The notes under the pieces were generated by a model, which saw only the letters and a program-made list of their open reading frames with translations, had not been told where the DNA came from and searched no databases. Below are positions 1 to 7,176 of a stretch of 20,398 nt of DNA, in pieces (positions within the stretch are counted from its first letter, which is position 1; the number at the start of each line of letters is the position of its first letter). Made by a program: the position numbers and the translations under genes. Where the stretch lies: the NCBI GenBank assembly GCA_031406795.1, contig JANOHV010000169.1, positions 1-20,398 on the forward strand. The letters are read 5' to 3'. This DNA is from DATDCY01 sp031406795 [NCBI: Candidatus Rokuibacteriota bacterium]. Lineage in GTDB: Bacteria > JAUVQV01.

Positions 1-56
1 TGCCACCATTGCTCGCCGAGCCGCCTCGGGAGACCGACGGACTTTGACGTAGCCGT

Positions 57-72
57 GGGGGCAGGAGCCCCC
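57..72. other. G/C hairpin upstream of argS
   Basis: A perfect 6-bp stem (GGGGGC at 57-62, GCCCCC at 67-72) with an AGGA loop, preceded by CGTAG at 48-52 and followed by a C-rich then T-containing run. It could be the terminator of a gene lying left of the window, or a degenerate copy of the palindromic repeat at 5987-6052, which also carries CGTAG beside a G-run/C-run stem. Nothing else recognisable lies in bases 1-75; no coding frame is convincing there. Confidence 0.35.
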
Positions 73-75
73 CCC

Positions 76-105
76 TTTCCATCGGGTGACGGCCCGGTAT
101 ATACT
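76..105 (+). promoter_or_regulatory. candidate sigma-70 promoter for the argS operon
   Basis: TTTCCA at 76-81 and TATACT at 100-105 are separated by 18 bp. The -10 box matches the consensus at five of six positions and the -35 box at about four. Transcription would start near 112, giving a leader of about 30 nt before the GTG start at 143. It stands out as the only A/T-rich patch in the region, but no experiment supports it. Confidence 0.4.
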
Positions 106-142
106 GAGCAGGATTGTAACCGTCCACCAAGGGGGTTGTCCC

Positions 143-1810
143 GTGAAGGAAGAACTCGCGTCGCTCGTCGGCGCAGCTGTCGAACGCGTCGCCAGGGAGC
201 GGGGTCTCGACTGGGCTCCCGCCGCGCCGGCGCTGATCGAGAGCTGCCGCGACGAACGTTTCGGCGATTTTACCAGCAACGCCGCGATGGAACTGGCCTC
301 GCGCGCCGGCGGGAAAAAAGTGCCGCCGCGCGAACTTGGCCAGGCGATCCTCGCCGCCCTCCCCCCCGCCGCCGACCTCATCGAGAAGGCCGAAATCGCC
401 GGTCCCGGCTTCATCAACTTCACGGTCCGGCGGGAACGCTGGCTGCAGGCGTTGGCCGGCATTCTCGCCGGCGGCGACGCCTACGGCCGTTCGAACCTCG
501 GCAAGGGCGAGCGCCTGCAGGTCGAGTTCGTCAGCGCGAACCCGACCGGCCCGCTGCATCTCGGCCACGGACGCGGCGCGGCCGTCGGCGACATACTCTG
601 CCGCATTCTCGAGGCCACCGGGCACGCCGTTCAGCGGGAGTTCTACGTCAACGACGCGGGCCGGCAGGTCGAGACCCTCGCGCGCTCCGTGCTCGCCCGC
701 TGCCGCGAGCAACTCGGCGCGCCGGCCGCATTCCCGGAGGACGGTTACAAGGGCGACTACGTGCGCGAACTGGCGCGGGAGGCCGTCGCCCGCCACGGGG
801 CGGGCCTCGCCGCCCTGCCGGAAAGCGCGGCCCCGGCCACGCTCGGCGACGCCGCGATGGCGACCGTCCTCGGCTGGATTCGCCGGGATCTCGAGGCCTT
901 CGGCGTGCGCTTCGACGTCTGGTTCTCCGAGCGCTCGCTCTACCAGCCCGGCGTCTGGGAGGCCGTTGAGGAGCAGTTGCGCGGACGCGACCTCCTCTTC
1001 GAGCAGGAAGGGGCCCTCTGGTTTCGCTCCACGCGGTTCGGCGACGACAAGGACCGGGTGGTGGTCAAGAACGACGGCAGCCGCACCTACCTCGCCTCGG
1101 ACATCCTCTACCACGCCGACAAGTTCCGGCGCGGTTTCGAGCGCGTGATCGACATCTGGGGCGCCGACCACCACGGGTACATCCCGCGGATGCAGGCGGT
1201 CGCCCAGGCGCTCGGCCGTCCCGCCGACGCGCTCGCCGTGCGCCTGATCCAGCTGGTGAGCCTCACGCGCGGCGGCAAAGCCGTGGCGATGGGCAAGCGC
1301 GAAGGGGAGTTCGTCACGCTGGCCGAGGTCGTCGGCGAGGTCGGGGCGGACGCGGCGCGGTTCTTCTTCGTCATGCGCCGATGCGAGAGCCACCTCGAGT
1401 TCGACCTCGAACTCGCCAAGTCCAAGACTGCGGACAACCCGGTCTTCTACGTTCAGTACGCCCACGCCCGCATCGCCAGCATCTTCCGCACCCGCGAGGA
1501 GCGCGGCTCGACGCAAGCCGGCGGCGCGGACCTCGGCCGCCTCGAACTTCCCGAGGAATTCAGCCTGATCAAACGACTGGCCGGGTACCCTGAAGTCCTG
1601 GCAGTGTGCAGCCGGACGTTGGAGCCGCACCCGCTCGCGAATTACCTGGTCGGCCTGGCCGCCGCGTTCCACGGCTACTACAACCGCGTCCGGGTCGTCA
1701 CCGAAGACGAGAGTTCGAGCCGGGCGCGCCTCGAACTCGTCCGGGCCGTCGGCATCGTGCTGCGCAACGGACTCGGCCTGATGGGCGTTGCCGCCCCGGA
1801 TCAGATGTGA
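143..1810 (+). CDS. argS: arginyl-tRNA synthetase
   Basis: Class I aminoacyl-tRNA synthetase that charges tRNA-Arg in the cytoplasm. The 555-residue product has the usual length. The N-terminal Add1-type domain is followed by the HIGH-type signature HLGHGRG (about residues 139-145), preceded by ANPTGP. The KMSKS loop is the degenerate form MGKR (383-386) followed by EGEFVTL, a known kind of variation in bacterial ArgRS. The C-terminal DALR anticodon-binding region includes NPVFYVQYAHAR. GTG at 143 is chosen over the upstream ATG at 86 because AAGGGGG lies about 7 nt before it and the family begins here (KEELASLVGAAV); the extra 19 residues do not look coding. It leads a plus-strand operon, its stop overlapping the next GTG. 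Confidence 0.95.
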   Translation: MKEELASLVGAAVERVARERGLDWAPAAPALIESCRDERFGDFTSNAAMELASRAGGKKVPPRELGQAILAALPPAADLIEKAEIAGPGFINFTVRRERWLQALAGILAGGDAYGRSNLGKGERLQVEFVSANPTGPLHLGHGRGAAVGDILCRILEATGHAVQREFYVNDAGRQVETLARSVLARCREQLGAPAAFPEDGYKGDYVRELAREAVARHGAGLAALPESAAPATLGDAAMATVLGWIRRDLEAFGVRFDVWFSERSLYQPGVWEAVEEQLRGRDLLFEQEGALWFRSTRFGDDKDRVVVKNDGSRTYLASDILYHADKFRRGFERVIDIWGADHHGYIPRMQAVAQALGRPADALAVRLIQLVSLTRGGKAVAMGKREGEFVTLAEVVGEVGADAARFFFVMRRCESHLEFDLELAKSKTADNPVFYVQYAHARIASIFRTREERGSTQAGGADLGRLELPEEFSLIKRLAGYPEVLAVCSRTLEPHPLANYLVGLAAAFHGYYNRVRVVTEDESSSRARLELVRAVGIVLRNGLGLMGVAAPDQM

Positions 1811-2526
1811 GCGACGGTTCGGCCGGCGCGCAGAGCAAGCCCGGGGCCTCGGCGATGAAGGTCGGCCTGGCGCTTGGCGCGATCGTGCTCGGGGCGGTCG
1901 TCATCTTCAGCCTGGGCGTCATGGAAGGCTCGCGCGTTGCCGGGCTCGCCCCGGTGGTCGCCGCCCCGCCGGGCACGCCGCCCGCGGAGAGCCTGCTCCC
2001 CTCGCCGCCGGCGCCAGTCGTCCGCGCGGCAGCCACGTCCCCGGACAAACTGACGTTCTACGACCGTCTCAGCGGGGTCGCGCCCGCGGCTCCGCTCGCG
2101 CCGCCCGAGAGTCAAGCTGCCGTGCCGCTGCCCGCGCCGCGGGCGCAAGCGCAGACCCCGCCGGCGCCGCCTTTGGCGGCCGGCGCCCGCCCGCAGCAGA
2201 AGTCCGCGGCGCCCGCGCCGACGGAGATCGCGGCCAGAATTGCGGTGCCGACGAAATCGGACCCGGCGGCGAAGATCAGGAAGCTCACCGGCAAGGGGCG
2301 GTTCAGCGTGCAGGTCGCCGCGGTCGGCGAGCGCGCCGCGGCCGCCGAGGCGGCTGCCCAGGTCAAGCGCAACGGGTTTGAGGCCGTCACCGTCATGGCG
2401 TCGATCAAGGGGAAGATCTGGTATCGGATCCGGGTCGGGAGCTTTCCGAACAAGCAGGCCGCGACCCAGGCGGCCGGGCTTTTCCATTCGGCCTACGGTT
2501 TTGATGCCATCCCGGTGGAGAACTAA
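1807..2526 (+). CDS. SPOR-domain membrane protein
   Basis: A 239-residue bitopic inner-membrane protein. A short cytoplasmic N-terminus is followed by one transmembrane helix (about residues 18-38, LALGAIVLGAVVIF). A Pro/Ala-rich periplasmic linker (about 45-150) contains the motif LTFYDRL, common in SPOR proteins of this type. A C-terminal SPOR domain (about 164-238, from RFSVQVAAV to the RVGSFPNK strand and last helix) binds denuded peptidoglycan glycans at division sites in known family members. The GTG start at 1807 overlaps the argS TGA by 4 bp, so the two are probably translationally coupled. The role is like FtsN or DedD, but the exact orthologue cannot be assigned. An argS-SPOR pairing is familiar from deltaproteobacterial genomes. 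Confidence 0.85.
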   Translation: MSDGSAGAQSKPGASAMKVGLALGAIVLGAVVIFSLGVMEGSRVAGLAPVVAAPPGTPPAESLLPSPPAPVVRAAATSPDKLTFYDRLSGVAPAAPLAPPESQAAVPLPAPRAQAQTPPAPPLAAGARPQQKSAAPAPTEIAARIAVPTKSDPAAKIRKLTGKGRFSVQVAAVGERAAAAEAAAQVKRNGFEAVTVMASIKGKIWYRIRVGSFPNKQAATQAAGLFHSAYGFDAIPVEN

Positions 2527-2545
2527 GTGCCTGAGGCGCCGGCCG

Positions 2546-2761
2546 TTGAAGCGTGACCGACCCACCCCGGAAGAAGCGGCGGAGATCGTCCCCGTCGGGC
2601 CGCTCGAGTGTGCGTTGGTTGCCGAGGCGCGCTCCGGGCGCATCACCTGCGCGAGCGTCTTCCGCGTCGCCGAGGCGCAGGGCGCCACGGTCGCGGCGGC
2701 CGGGCAAGCCGTGCAGCGGCTGCGGATCAAGCTGACCGGCTGTCAGATGGGGTGTTTCTGA
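2546..2761 (+). CDS. small conserved protein ending in a Cys pair (CQMGCF)
   Basis: A 71-residue cytoplasmic protein with no enzyme motif that I can name. The proposed start is TTG at 2546, with a TGAGG-like ribosome site about 9 nt upstream; no ATG or GTG in frame gives a sensible protein. It begins KRDRPTPEEAAEIV and has a helical, helix-turn-helix-like middle (ITCASVFRVAEAQGATVAAAGQAVQRLRIKLT). It ends in CQMGCF, giving two cysteines four apart plus one at ITC. Its TGA shares a base with the dgt ATG (TGATG), and it lies 19 bp after the SPOR gene, which supports real translation. From memory, similar small proteins ending in CQxGCF occur in deltaproteobacteria. A metal-binding or DNA-binding role is possible but unproven. 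Confidence 0.6.
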   Translation: MKRDRPTPEEAAEIVPVGPLECALVAEARSGRITCASVFRVAEAQGATVAAAGQAVQRLRIKLTGCQMGCF

Positions 2762-3921
2762 TGGCCATCCTCAACACGCGCGAGCGCCTCGAGGAGCGCG
2801 AGGAGATCCTGCTGGCGCCCTGGGCCTCCCTCAGCGGCGCGAGCCGCGGCCGGCGGCACCCGGAGCCCGAGCCGGCCCACCGCACCGCGTTCCAGCGCGA
2901 CCGCGACCGCATCATCCACGCCACCTCATTCAGACGTCTCGAGTACAAGACCCAGGTCTTCGTCTACCACGAGGGTGACCACTACCGGAATCGCCTGACC
3001 CACTCGCTCGAGACGGCGCAGGTCGGGCGCAGCCTCGCGCGGATGCTGAGCCTGAACGAAGACCTGGTCGAGGCAATCGCGCTCGCGCACGATCTTGGCC
3101 ACCCACCGTTCGGGCATGCGGGCGAGCGGGTTCTGGACGGCATGATGCGCGAGTGGGGCGGGTTCGAGCACAACCGCCAGAGCCTGCGCGTCGTCGAGAT
3201 CATCGAGCACCGCTACCCGGGGTTCCGCGGTCTCAACCTGACCTGGGAGACCCGCGAGGGCCTCGCCAAGCACCACACCGACTTCGACAACCCGGACACC
3301 GGCGACTACCCCCCCGGCGCCCTGCCGTCCCTCGAGGCGCAGGTGGCGAATCTCGCGGACGAGATCGCCTACACCGCCCACGATCTCGACGACGGCGTCG
3401 CCTCGGAGCTGATCTCCTTCCGCGCGCTCCTGGAAGCCCCGCTGTGGCGAGAGTGTTACCGGCAGGCCGAGGAAGCGGCCCCCGGCGAGCCCGCTCGACT
3501 GCTCTGCGCCGGGGCAATCCGCGGCCTGATCGGGCTGCTCGTCTCCGACTGCGCCGGTGCGACGCTCGCCGCCCTGGAGGAAATGGGCCTGCGCTGCCCC
3601 GACGACGCCCGGGCGGCACCCCGGCCGGCGGCCTGTTTCAGCCCGGGGATGGCGGAGCAGTTCCCGTTGCTCAAGGATTTCCTGAACCAGACGCTGTATC
3701 GCCACTACCGGGTGCGCCGCATGGAGGTCAAGGCGGAGCGGGTTCTCAGCGAACTGTTTTACGCGTATGTCGACGATCCGGAACTGCTCCCCCCGGGATT
3801 CCGTGCGCACGTCAACGGCGCCGCGCCGGAGCGGATCGTCTGCGACTACCTCGCCGGGATGACCGACCGCTACTCGATCCGCGAATACCAGAAGCTGTTC
3901 GATCTCACGGAAAAATTCTAG
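2761..3921 (+). CDS. dgt: deoxyguanosinetriphosphate triphosphohydrolase-like HD protein
   Basis: An HD-domain dNTP triphosphohydrolase (386 residues) that removes triphosphate from deoxynucleotides and so limits dNTP pools. Metal ligands of the HD fold are visible: H81 in RLTHSLE, the H110-D111 pair in ALAHDLGHPPFGH, and a downstream Asp in ANLADEIAYTAHDLDD. The N-terminal part RTAFQRDRDRIIHATSFRRL and the C-terminal MTDRYSIREY are family hallmarks. The length is that of the shorter bacterial type-2 Dgt subfamily rather than the roughly 500-residue E. coli enzyme, so the preferred dNTP cannot be stated. The ATG at 2761 overlaps the stop of the small upstream gene. Confidence 0.92.
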   Translation: MAILNTRERLEEREEILLAPWASLSGASRGRRHPEPEPAHRTAFQRDRDRIIHATSFRRLEYKTQVFVYHEGDHYRNRLTHSLETAQVGRSLARMLSLNEDLVEAIALAHDLGHPPFGHAGERVLDGMMREWGGFEHNRQSLRVVEIIEHRYPGFRGLNLTWETREGLAKHHTDFDNPDTGDYPPGALPSLEAQVANLADEIAYTAHDLDDGVASELISFRALLEAPLWRECYRQAEEAAPGEPARLLCAGAIRGLIGLLVSDCAGATLAALEEMGLRCPDDARAAPRPAACFSPGMAEQFPLLKDFLNQTLYRHYRVRRMEVKAERVLSELFYAYVDDPELLPPGFRAHVNGAAPERIVCDYLAGMTDRYSIREYQKLFDLTEKF

Positions 3922-3947
3922 CCCCCACCCGAAAGGACGCCCGACCG

Positions 3948-5978
3948 ATGATCAAGAAACTGCTGAAGAAGCTCTTCGGAGCGAAGGAACCGGCAGCCGG
4001 AGCCCGCAAGAGTCCCGCCCAGCCCGGCGACGCGAAACCCACAGTCGAGCACGTGGAGCACCGGCGCCACGCCGCCAAGGCCGGGGGCGCCTCTGCCGGA
4101 CAGCAGCGCCGCGAGCGGGCAGCGACAGCCGGAGGGGAGGCCGCAGCGCCGGGCACAGGGCCGCAGGATGCCGCCAAGCCGGCGCGACGGCGCCGCGGGG
4201 GCCGGGGCCGCGGCAAGGGCGGCGCGACGGCGCCGGCGGCGGAGAACGCAGCCGCGGCGGCGAGTCCGAACCAGGCGGAGCGGACGACTCGCCGCCGCGA
4301 GACTCCCCTCGTGCGTGACGCCGCCGCGGGCGGCGCCGAACCGAAGTCCGACCCGGTGGCGCCCAAACGCGCACGACGGCGGCGACGCAGCGGCGGCCGC
4401 CCCAAGGAGGGAACGGCGCCGACTCCCGGAGCCGACGCCGCGCCGCCGTCCACGGCAGCCGCTGATCCCGGCGGCGAACAGGCACCGGCAGCCGCGGCCG
4501 GCGCTGAACCGGAGCCGCCCGCATCCCCCGCCTCTCCCGCGCCCGAACCCGTCAGCCAGGAGCGCCAGGGCCGCGTGCGCGAGCGCCGCCCCCGGGAGGA
4601 GGGCCCCCGCGAGCAGGTCGCCCTGCCGAACCTGCCGCCGATCCCGCCGTGGACCCCCCCCGAGGACCCGACCCGTTTCTCCGCGTACGACCTGCCGCCC
4701 GAAGTGCAGGCCGGCATCACCGATGCCGGGTACACCGAGTGCACGCCGGTCCAGGCCAAAGTGCTGCCGCTCTCGCTCCAGGGCCGGGACGTGGCCGCGC
4801 AGTCCCAGACCGGGACGGGCAAGACGGCCGCGTTCCTGATCACCGTCTTCTCGCGGCTGCTGCGCCGCGGCCCCGTCGACGGGCCCAAGCCGCGCGCGCT
4901 GATCATCGCGCCGACCCGCGAACTGGCCGTCCAGATCGAGAGCGAGGCCAGGAGCATGGGCGCCCACACCGGCCTCTCGGCCGTCGCCATCTTCGGCGGC
5001 GTCGACTACGAAAAACAGCGCCAGGCCCTGCGGCTCGGGGCGGACCTGGTCGTCGGGACGCCGGGCAGACTCATCGACTTTCTCAAACAGGGGGCCTGGC
5101 ACACCGAGGGCGTCGAAATGCTGGTCATCGACGAGGCCGACCGGATGTTCGACATGGGTTTCGTCCAGGACCTGCGCTACATCCTGGGACGGCTGCCGCA
5201 CCGCGATCGCCGCCAGACGATGCTGTTCTCGGCGACGCTGAACTATTCCGTCACCGAAGTGACCTACGAGTACATGAATCTGCCGGTCGAGGTGCAGGCG
5301 ACGCCCGAGCGGATGACCGCCGCGCTCGCGGAGGAGGTCCTGCACCACGTCTCGCGCGACGAAAAGCCGGGGCTGCTGCTCGGGATCATGGAGCGCGAGA
5401 AGCCCGAGCGCACGATGATCTTCACGAACACCAAAGCCGAGGCCGAGAAGGTGGCCAAGCTGCTCGAACACCACGGCGTGCGGGCGCGCGGCATCACGGG
5501 CAACCTCGAGCAGGCGCGGCGCCTCAAGCTGATGGAGGAGTTCAAGAACGGCGAGCTGCCGGTCATGGTCGCCACCGATGTCGCCTCGCGCGGGCTCCAC
5601 ATCGACGCCGTCTCCCTCGTGGTCAACTGGGACCTGCCCCAGGACCCGGAGGACTACGTGCACCGCATCGGGCGCACGGCGCGCGCCGGGGCCGCGGGCA
5701 AGGCGATCTCTCTCGCCGACGAGAGCGGCGCCCTGAACCTCGAGGCGATCGAGAATCTGATTGGCTACAAGATCCCGGTGATCTGGCACGACCAGGAGCA
5801 CCTCGCCGAGGTCCGACCGGGCTGGCGCGAGGCCGCCGCACGGGAGCGGCGCGAGCGTGAAAAGGAATTGGAGGCCCGCGGCATCCGTCCGCGAAGCGGT
5901 CCCCGCAGCGGCCCGGCCCCCGGCCGGCAGGGCGGCCGCGGGTCGTCGCGCCCGGGCGGTTCGCGCCGGCGCACCTGA
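3948..5978 (+). CDS. rhlB: RhlB-type DEAD-box ATP-dependent RNA helicase
   Basis: A 676-residue RNA helicase. The first 235 or so residues are low-complexity Ala/Pro/Arg/Glu sequence after a basic start (MIKKLLKKLFGAKE), absent from ordinary RhlB. The helicase core follows: Q motif around residue 241 on, Walker A SQTGTGKT (286-293), PTRELAVQ, TPGRLIDF, DEAD (395-398), SATL, and motif VI HRIGRTARAG (from 572). FSAYDLPPEVQ, DMGFVQDLRYIL and the LIGYKIPV block match RhlB better than RhlE or DeaD. The C-terminus is Arg/Gly-rich, a likely RNA-binding tail. RhlB unwinds RNA, in some bacteria within the RNA degradosome. The start ATG at 3948 has GAAAGGA 9 nt upstream; it lies 26 bp after dgt. Confidence 0.88.
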   Translation: MIKKLLKKLFGAKEPAAGARKSPAQPGDAKPTVEHVEHRRHAAKAGGASAGQQRRERAATAGGEAAAPGTGPQDAAKPARRRRGGRGRGKGGATAPAAENAAAAASPNQAERTTRRRETPLVRDAAAGGAEPKSDPVAPKRARRRRRSGGRPKEGTAPTPGADAAPPSTAAADPGGEQAPAAAAGAEPEPPASPASPAPEPVSQERQGRVRERRPREEGPREQVALPNLPPIPPWTPPEDPTRFSAYDLPPEVQAGITDAGYTECTPVQAKVLPLSLQGRDVAAQSQTGTGKTAAFLITVFSRLLRRGPVDGPKPRALIIAPTRELAVQIESEARSMGAHTGLSAVAIFGGVDYEKQRQALRLGADLVVGTPGRLIDFLKQGAWHTEGVEMLVIDEADRMFDMGFVQDLRYILGRLPHRDRRQTMLFSATLNYSVTEVTYEYMNLPVEVQATPERMTAALAEEVLHHVSRDEKPGLLLGIMEREKPERTMIFTNTKAEAEKVAKLLEHHGVRARGITGNLEQARRLKLMEEFKNGELPVMVATDVASRGLHIDAVSLVVNWDLPQDPEDYVHRIGRTARAGAAGKAISLADESGALNLEAIENLIGYKIPVIWHDQEHLAEVRPGWREAAARERREREKELEARGIRPRSGPRSGPAPGRQGGRGSSRPGGSRRRT

Positions 5979-5986
5979 ACTAGGAC

Positions 5987-6052
5987 GGGCGGGGGTCAAC
6001 CCCGCCCCTACGACAACACCGCGATGCGTAGGGGAGGGGTTCAGCCCCTCCC
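5987..6052. repeat. inverted pair of REP-like palindromes (possible bidirectional terminator)
   Basis: Two head-to-head copies of a roughly 26-bp unit lie between convergent rhlB and cheB. Each forms an 8-bp stem: GGGCGGGG (5987-5994) with CCCCGCCC (6000-6007), and GGGAGGGG (6032-6039) with CCCCTCCC (6045-6052). The units carry CCCCTACG (6005-6012) and CGTAGGGG (6027-6034), which are also exact complements, so the whole can fold as one cruciform or as two hairpins. Aligned in the same orientation, the two units agree at 22 of 26 positions. This is the architecture of a bipartite REP/BIME element. There is no T-run, so an intrinsic-terminator role is only possible. Confidence 0.7.
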
Positions 6053-6071
6053 GCGCCGCGGAGGAGTCATT

Positions 6072-7127
6072 TCAGCGACCGGCGACAGCGGCGGCCAGAC
6101 GGGCGGCCAACTTCCCGAGCGGCAGGACTTCGGACGCCGCCCCCAACTCGACGGCTGCCCGCGGCATCCCGTAGACGACGCAGCTCTCCTCGCTCTCCGC
6201 AACAGTCCAGCCGCCGCGGGCGCGGATGGCCCACATCCCCCAGGCGCCGTCGGTGCCCATACCGGTCAACAGCACCCCGGCGCTGCGGCGCCCCCGCAGT
6301 TCCGCCGCCGACCGCATCGTGATATCCACGCTCGGACGGTGCAGGGTGTCCGACGGCTCGAAATCCAGCATCACCGCCAGTTCGGAGCCGCGGGTGGCGA
6401 AGGTCAGGTGACGCCCCCCGGGCGCGATGAGCACCTCGCCGGGCCGGGGCCGGTCGCCCTGCTCGGCCTCGCGGACCGACAGGACGCTGGCGGCGTCCAG
6501 TCGTCCCGCCAGCGCGCGGGTAAAACCGGCGGGCATGTGCTGCACGACGACGACCGCGGCGGCGAAGTCCGCGGGGAGGGCCGGGATCAGCGCCTGCAGC
6601 GCCGGGGGACCGCCCGTGGAAGCCCCGACGACCACCACGTCGGCACCGCCCGGTTGCAGCAACGAGCCGGCTGCCGCGGTCCCGTCGACAACCGCCGCGC
6701 GCCGGCCGAGCCGGGCGGGATCCACGGCCGCGGCGGTCCGGATCTTGGTCAGCAACTCCCGACCGGCGATCGCGGGATCGCCGCGGAGGAGCAGCGCCGT
6801 CTTGTCGATGAAGTCGACGGCGCCGAGTTCCAGCGCCTGCAGGGTTTCGTCCGCACCCTCCTGGGTCAGCGAGGAGAGCATCACCACGCGCGCGGGGCGC
6901 TCGTGCATGACGCAGGCCAGCACCTTGAGCCCGTCCAGACGCGGCATCAGCACGTCGAGCGTGACCACGTCCGGCCGCAGGTCCCGGATCTTCGCCAGCG
7001 CATCCAGGCCGTCGGCGGCGGTTCCGACAACCGTCACCCCGGGGTCCGCGTCGAGCAATTTCTCGATCGCGCGACGCACCAGCGGGGAGTCGTCGACGAC
7101 GAGAACGCGGATCGGCTTCGCGGACAT
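6072..7127 (-). CDS. cheB: CheB-type protein-glutamate methylesterase/response regulator
   Basis: A 351-residue two-domain protein. The N-terminal receiver (about 1-120) has the acidic pair in VLVVDDSP, phospho-acceptor D58 in TLDVLMPRLDG and K109 in FIDKTA. The C-terminal methylesterase has the catalytic triad S170 (VGASTGGP), H197 (VVQHMP) and D293 (LTGMGTDGA). Spacing matches E. coli CheB (D56, S164, H190, D286). It should demethylate glutamyl methyl esters, and deamidate glutamines, on chemoreceptors when phosphorylated. GTG at 7130 directly precedes the ATG at 7127; a GGAG lies 10 nt before the GTG, so either could be used. No cheA, cheW, cheR or receptor is in the window. The gene lies 49 bp behind a carboxykinase homologue on the same strand. 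Confidence 0.9.
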   Translation of the reverse strand: MSAKPIRVLVVDDSPLVRRAIEKLLDADPGVTVVGTAADGLDALAKIRDLRPDVVTLDVLMPRLDGLKVLACVMHERPARVVMLSSLTQEGADETLQALELGAVDFIDKTALLLRGDPAIAGRELLTKIRTAAAVDPARLGRRAAVVDGTAAAGSLLQPGGADVVVVGASTGGPPALQALIPALPADFAAAVVVVQHMPAGFTRALAGRLDAASVLSVREAEQGDRPRPGEVLIAPGGRHLTFATRGSELAVMLDFEPSDTLHRPSVDITMRSAAELRGRRSAGVLLTGMGTDGAWGMWAIRARGGWTVAESEESCVVYGMPRAAVELGAASEVLPLGKLAARLAAAVAGR

Positions 7128-7176
7128 CACGACGCCGGCACTCCGAGCTGCAGATCGGCCTGCTTCAGCGGTCCGC

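Noticed and set aside
86-142. An upstream ATG extending argS by 19 residues
   Set aside because: It overlaps the candidate -10 region, has no good ribosome site, and the added residues do not resemble ArgRS. GTG at 143 has AAGGGGG at proper spacing.
1289-1300. Loss of the KMSKS loop in ArgRS as a sign of inactivity
   Set aside because: Degenerate KMSKS loops are common in functional bacterial ArgRS, and every other hallmark is intact.
3918-5999. A 693-codon minus-strand frame opposite rhlB
   Set aside because: Arg/Gly/Ala-rich without motifs; the plus strand holds every DEAD-box motif in order.
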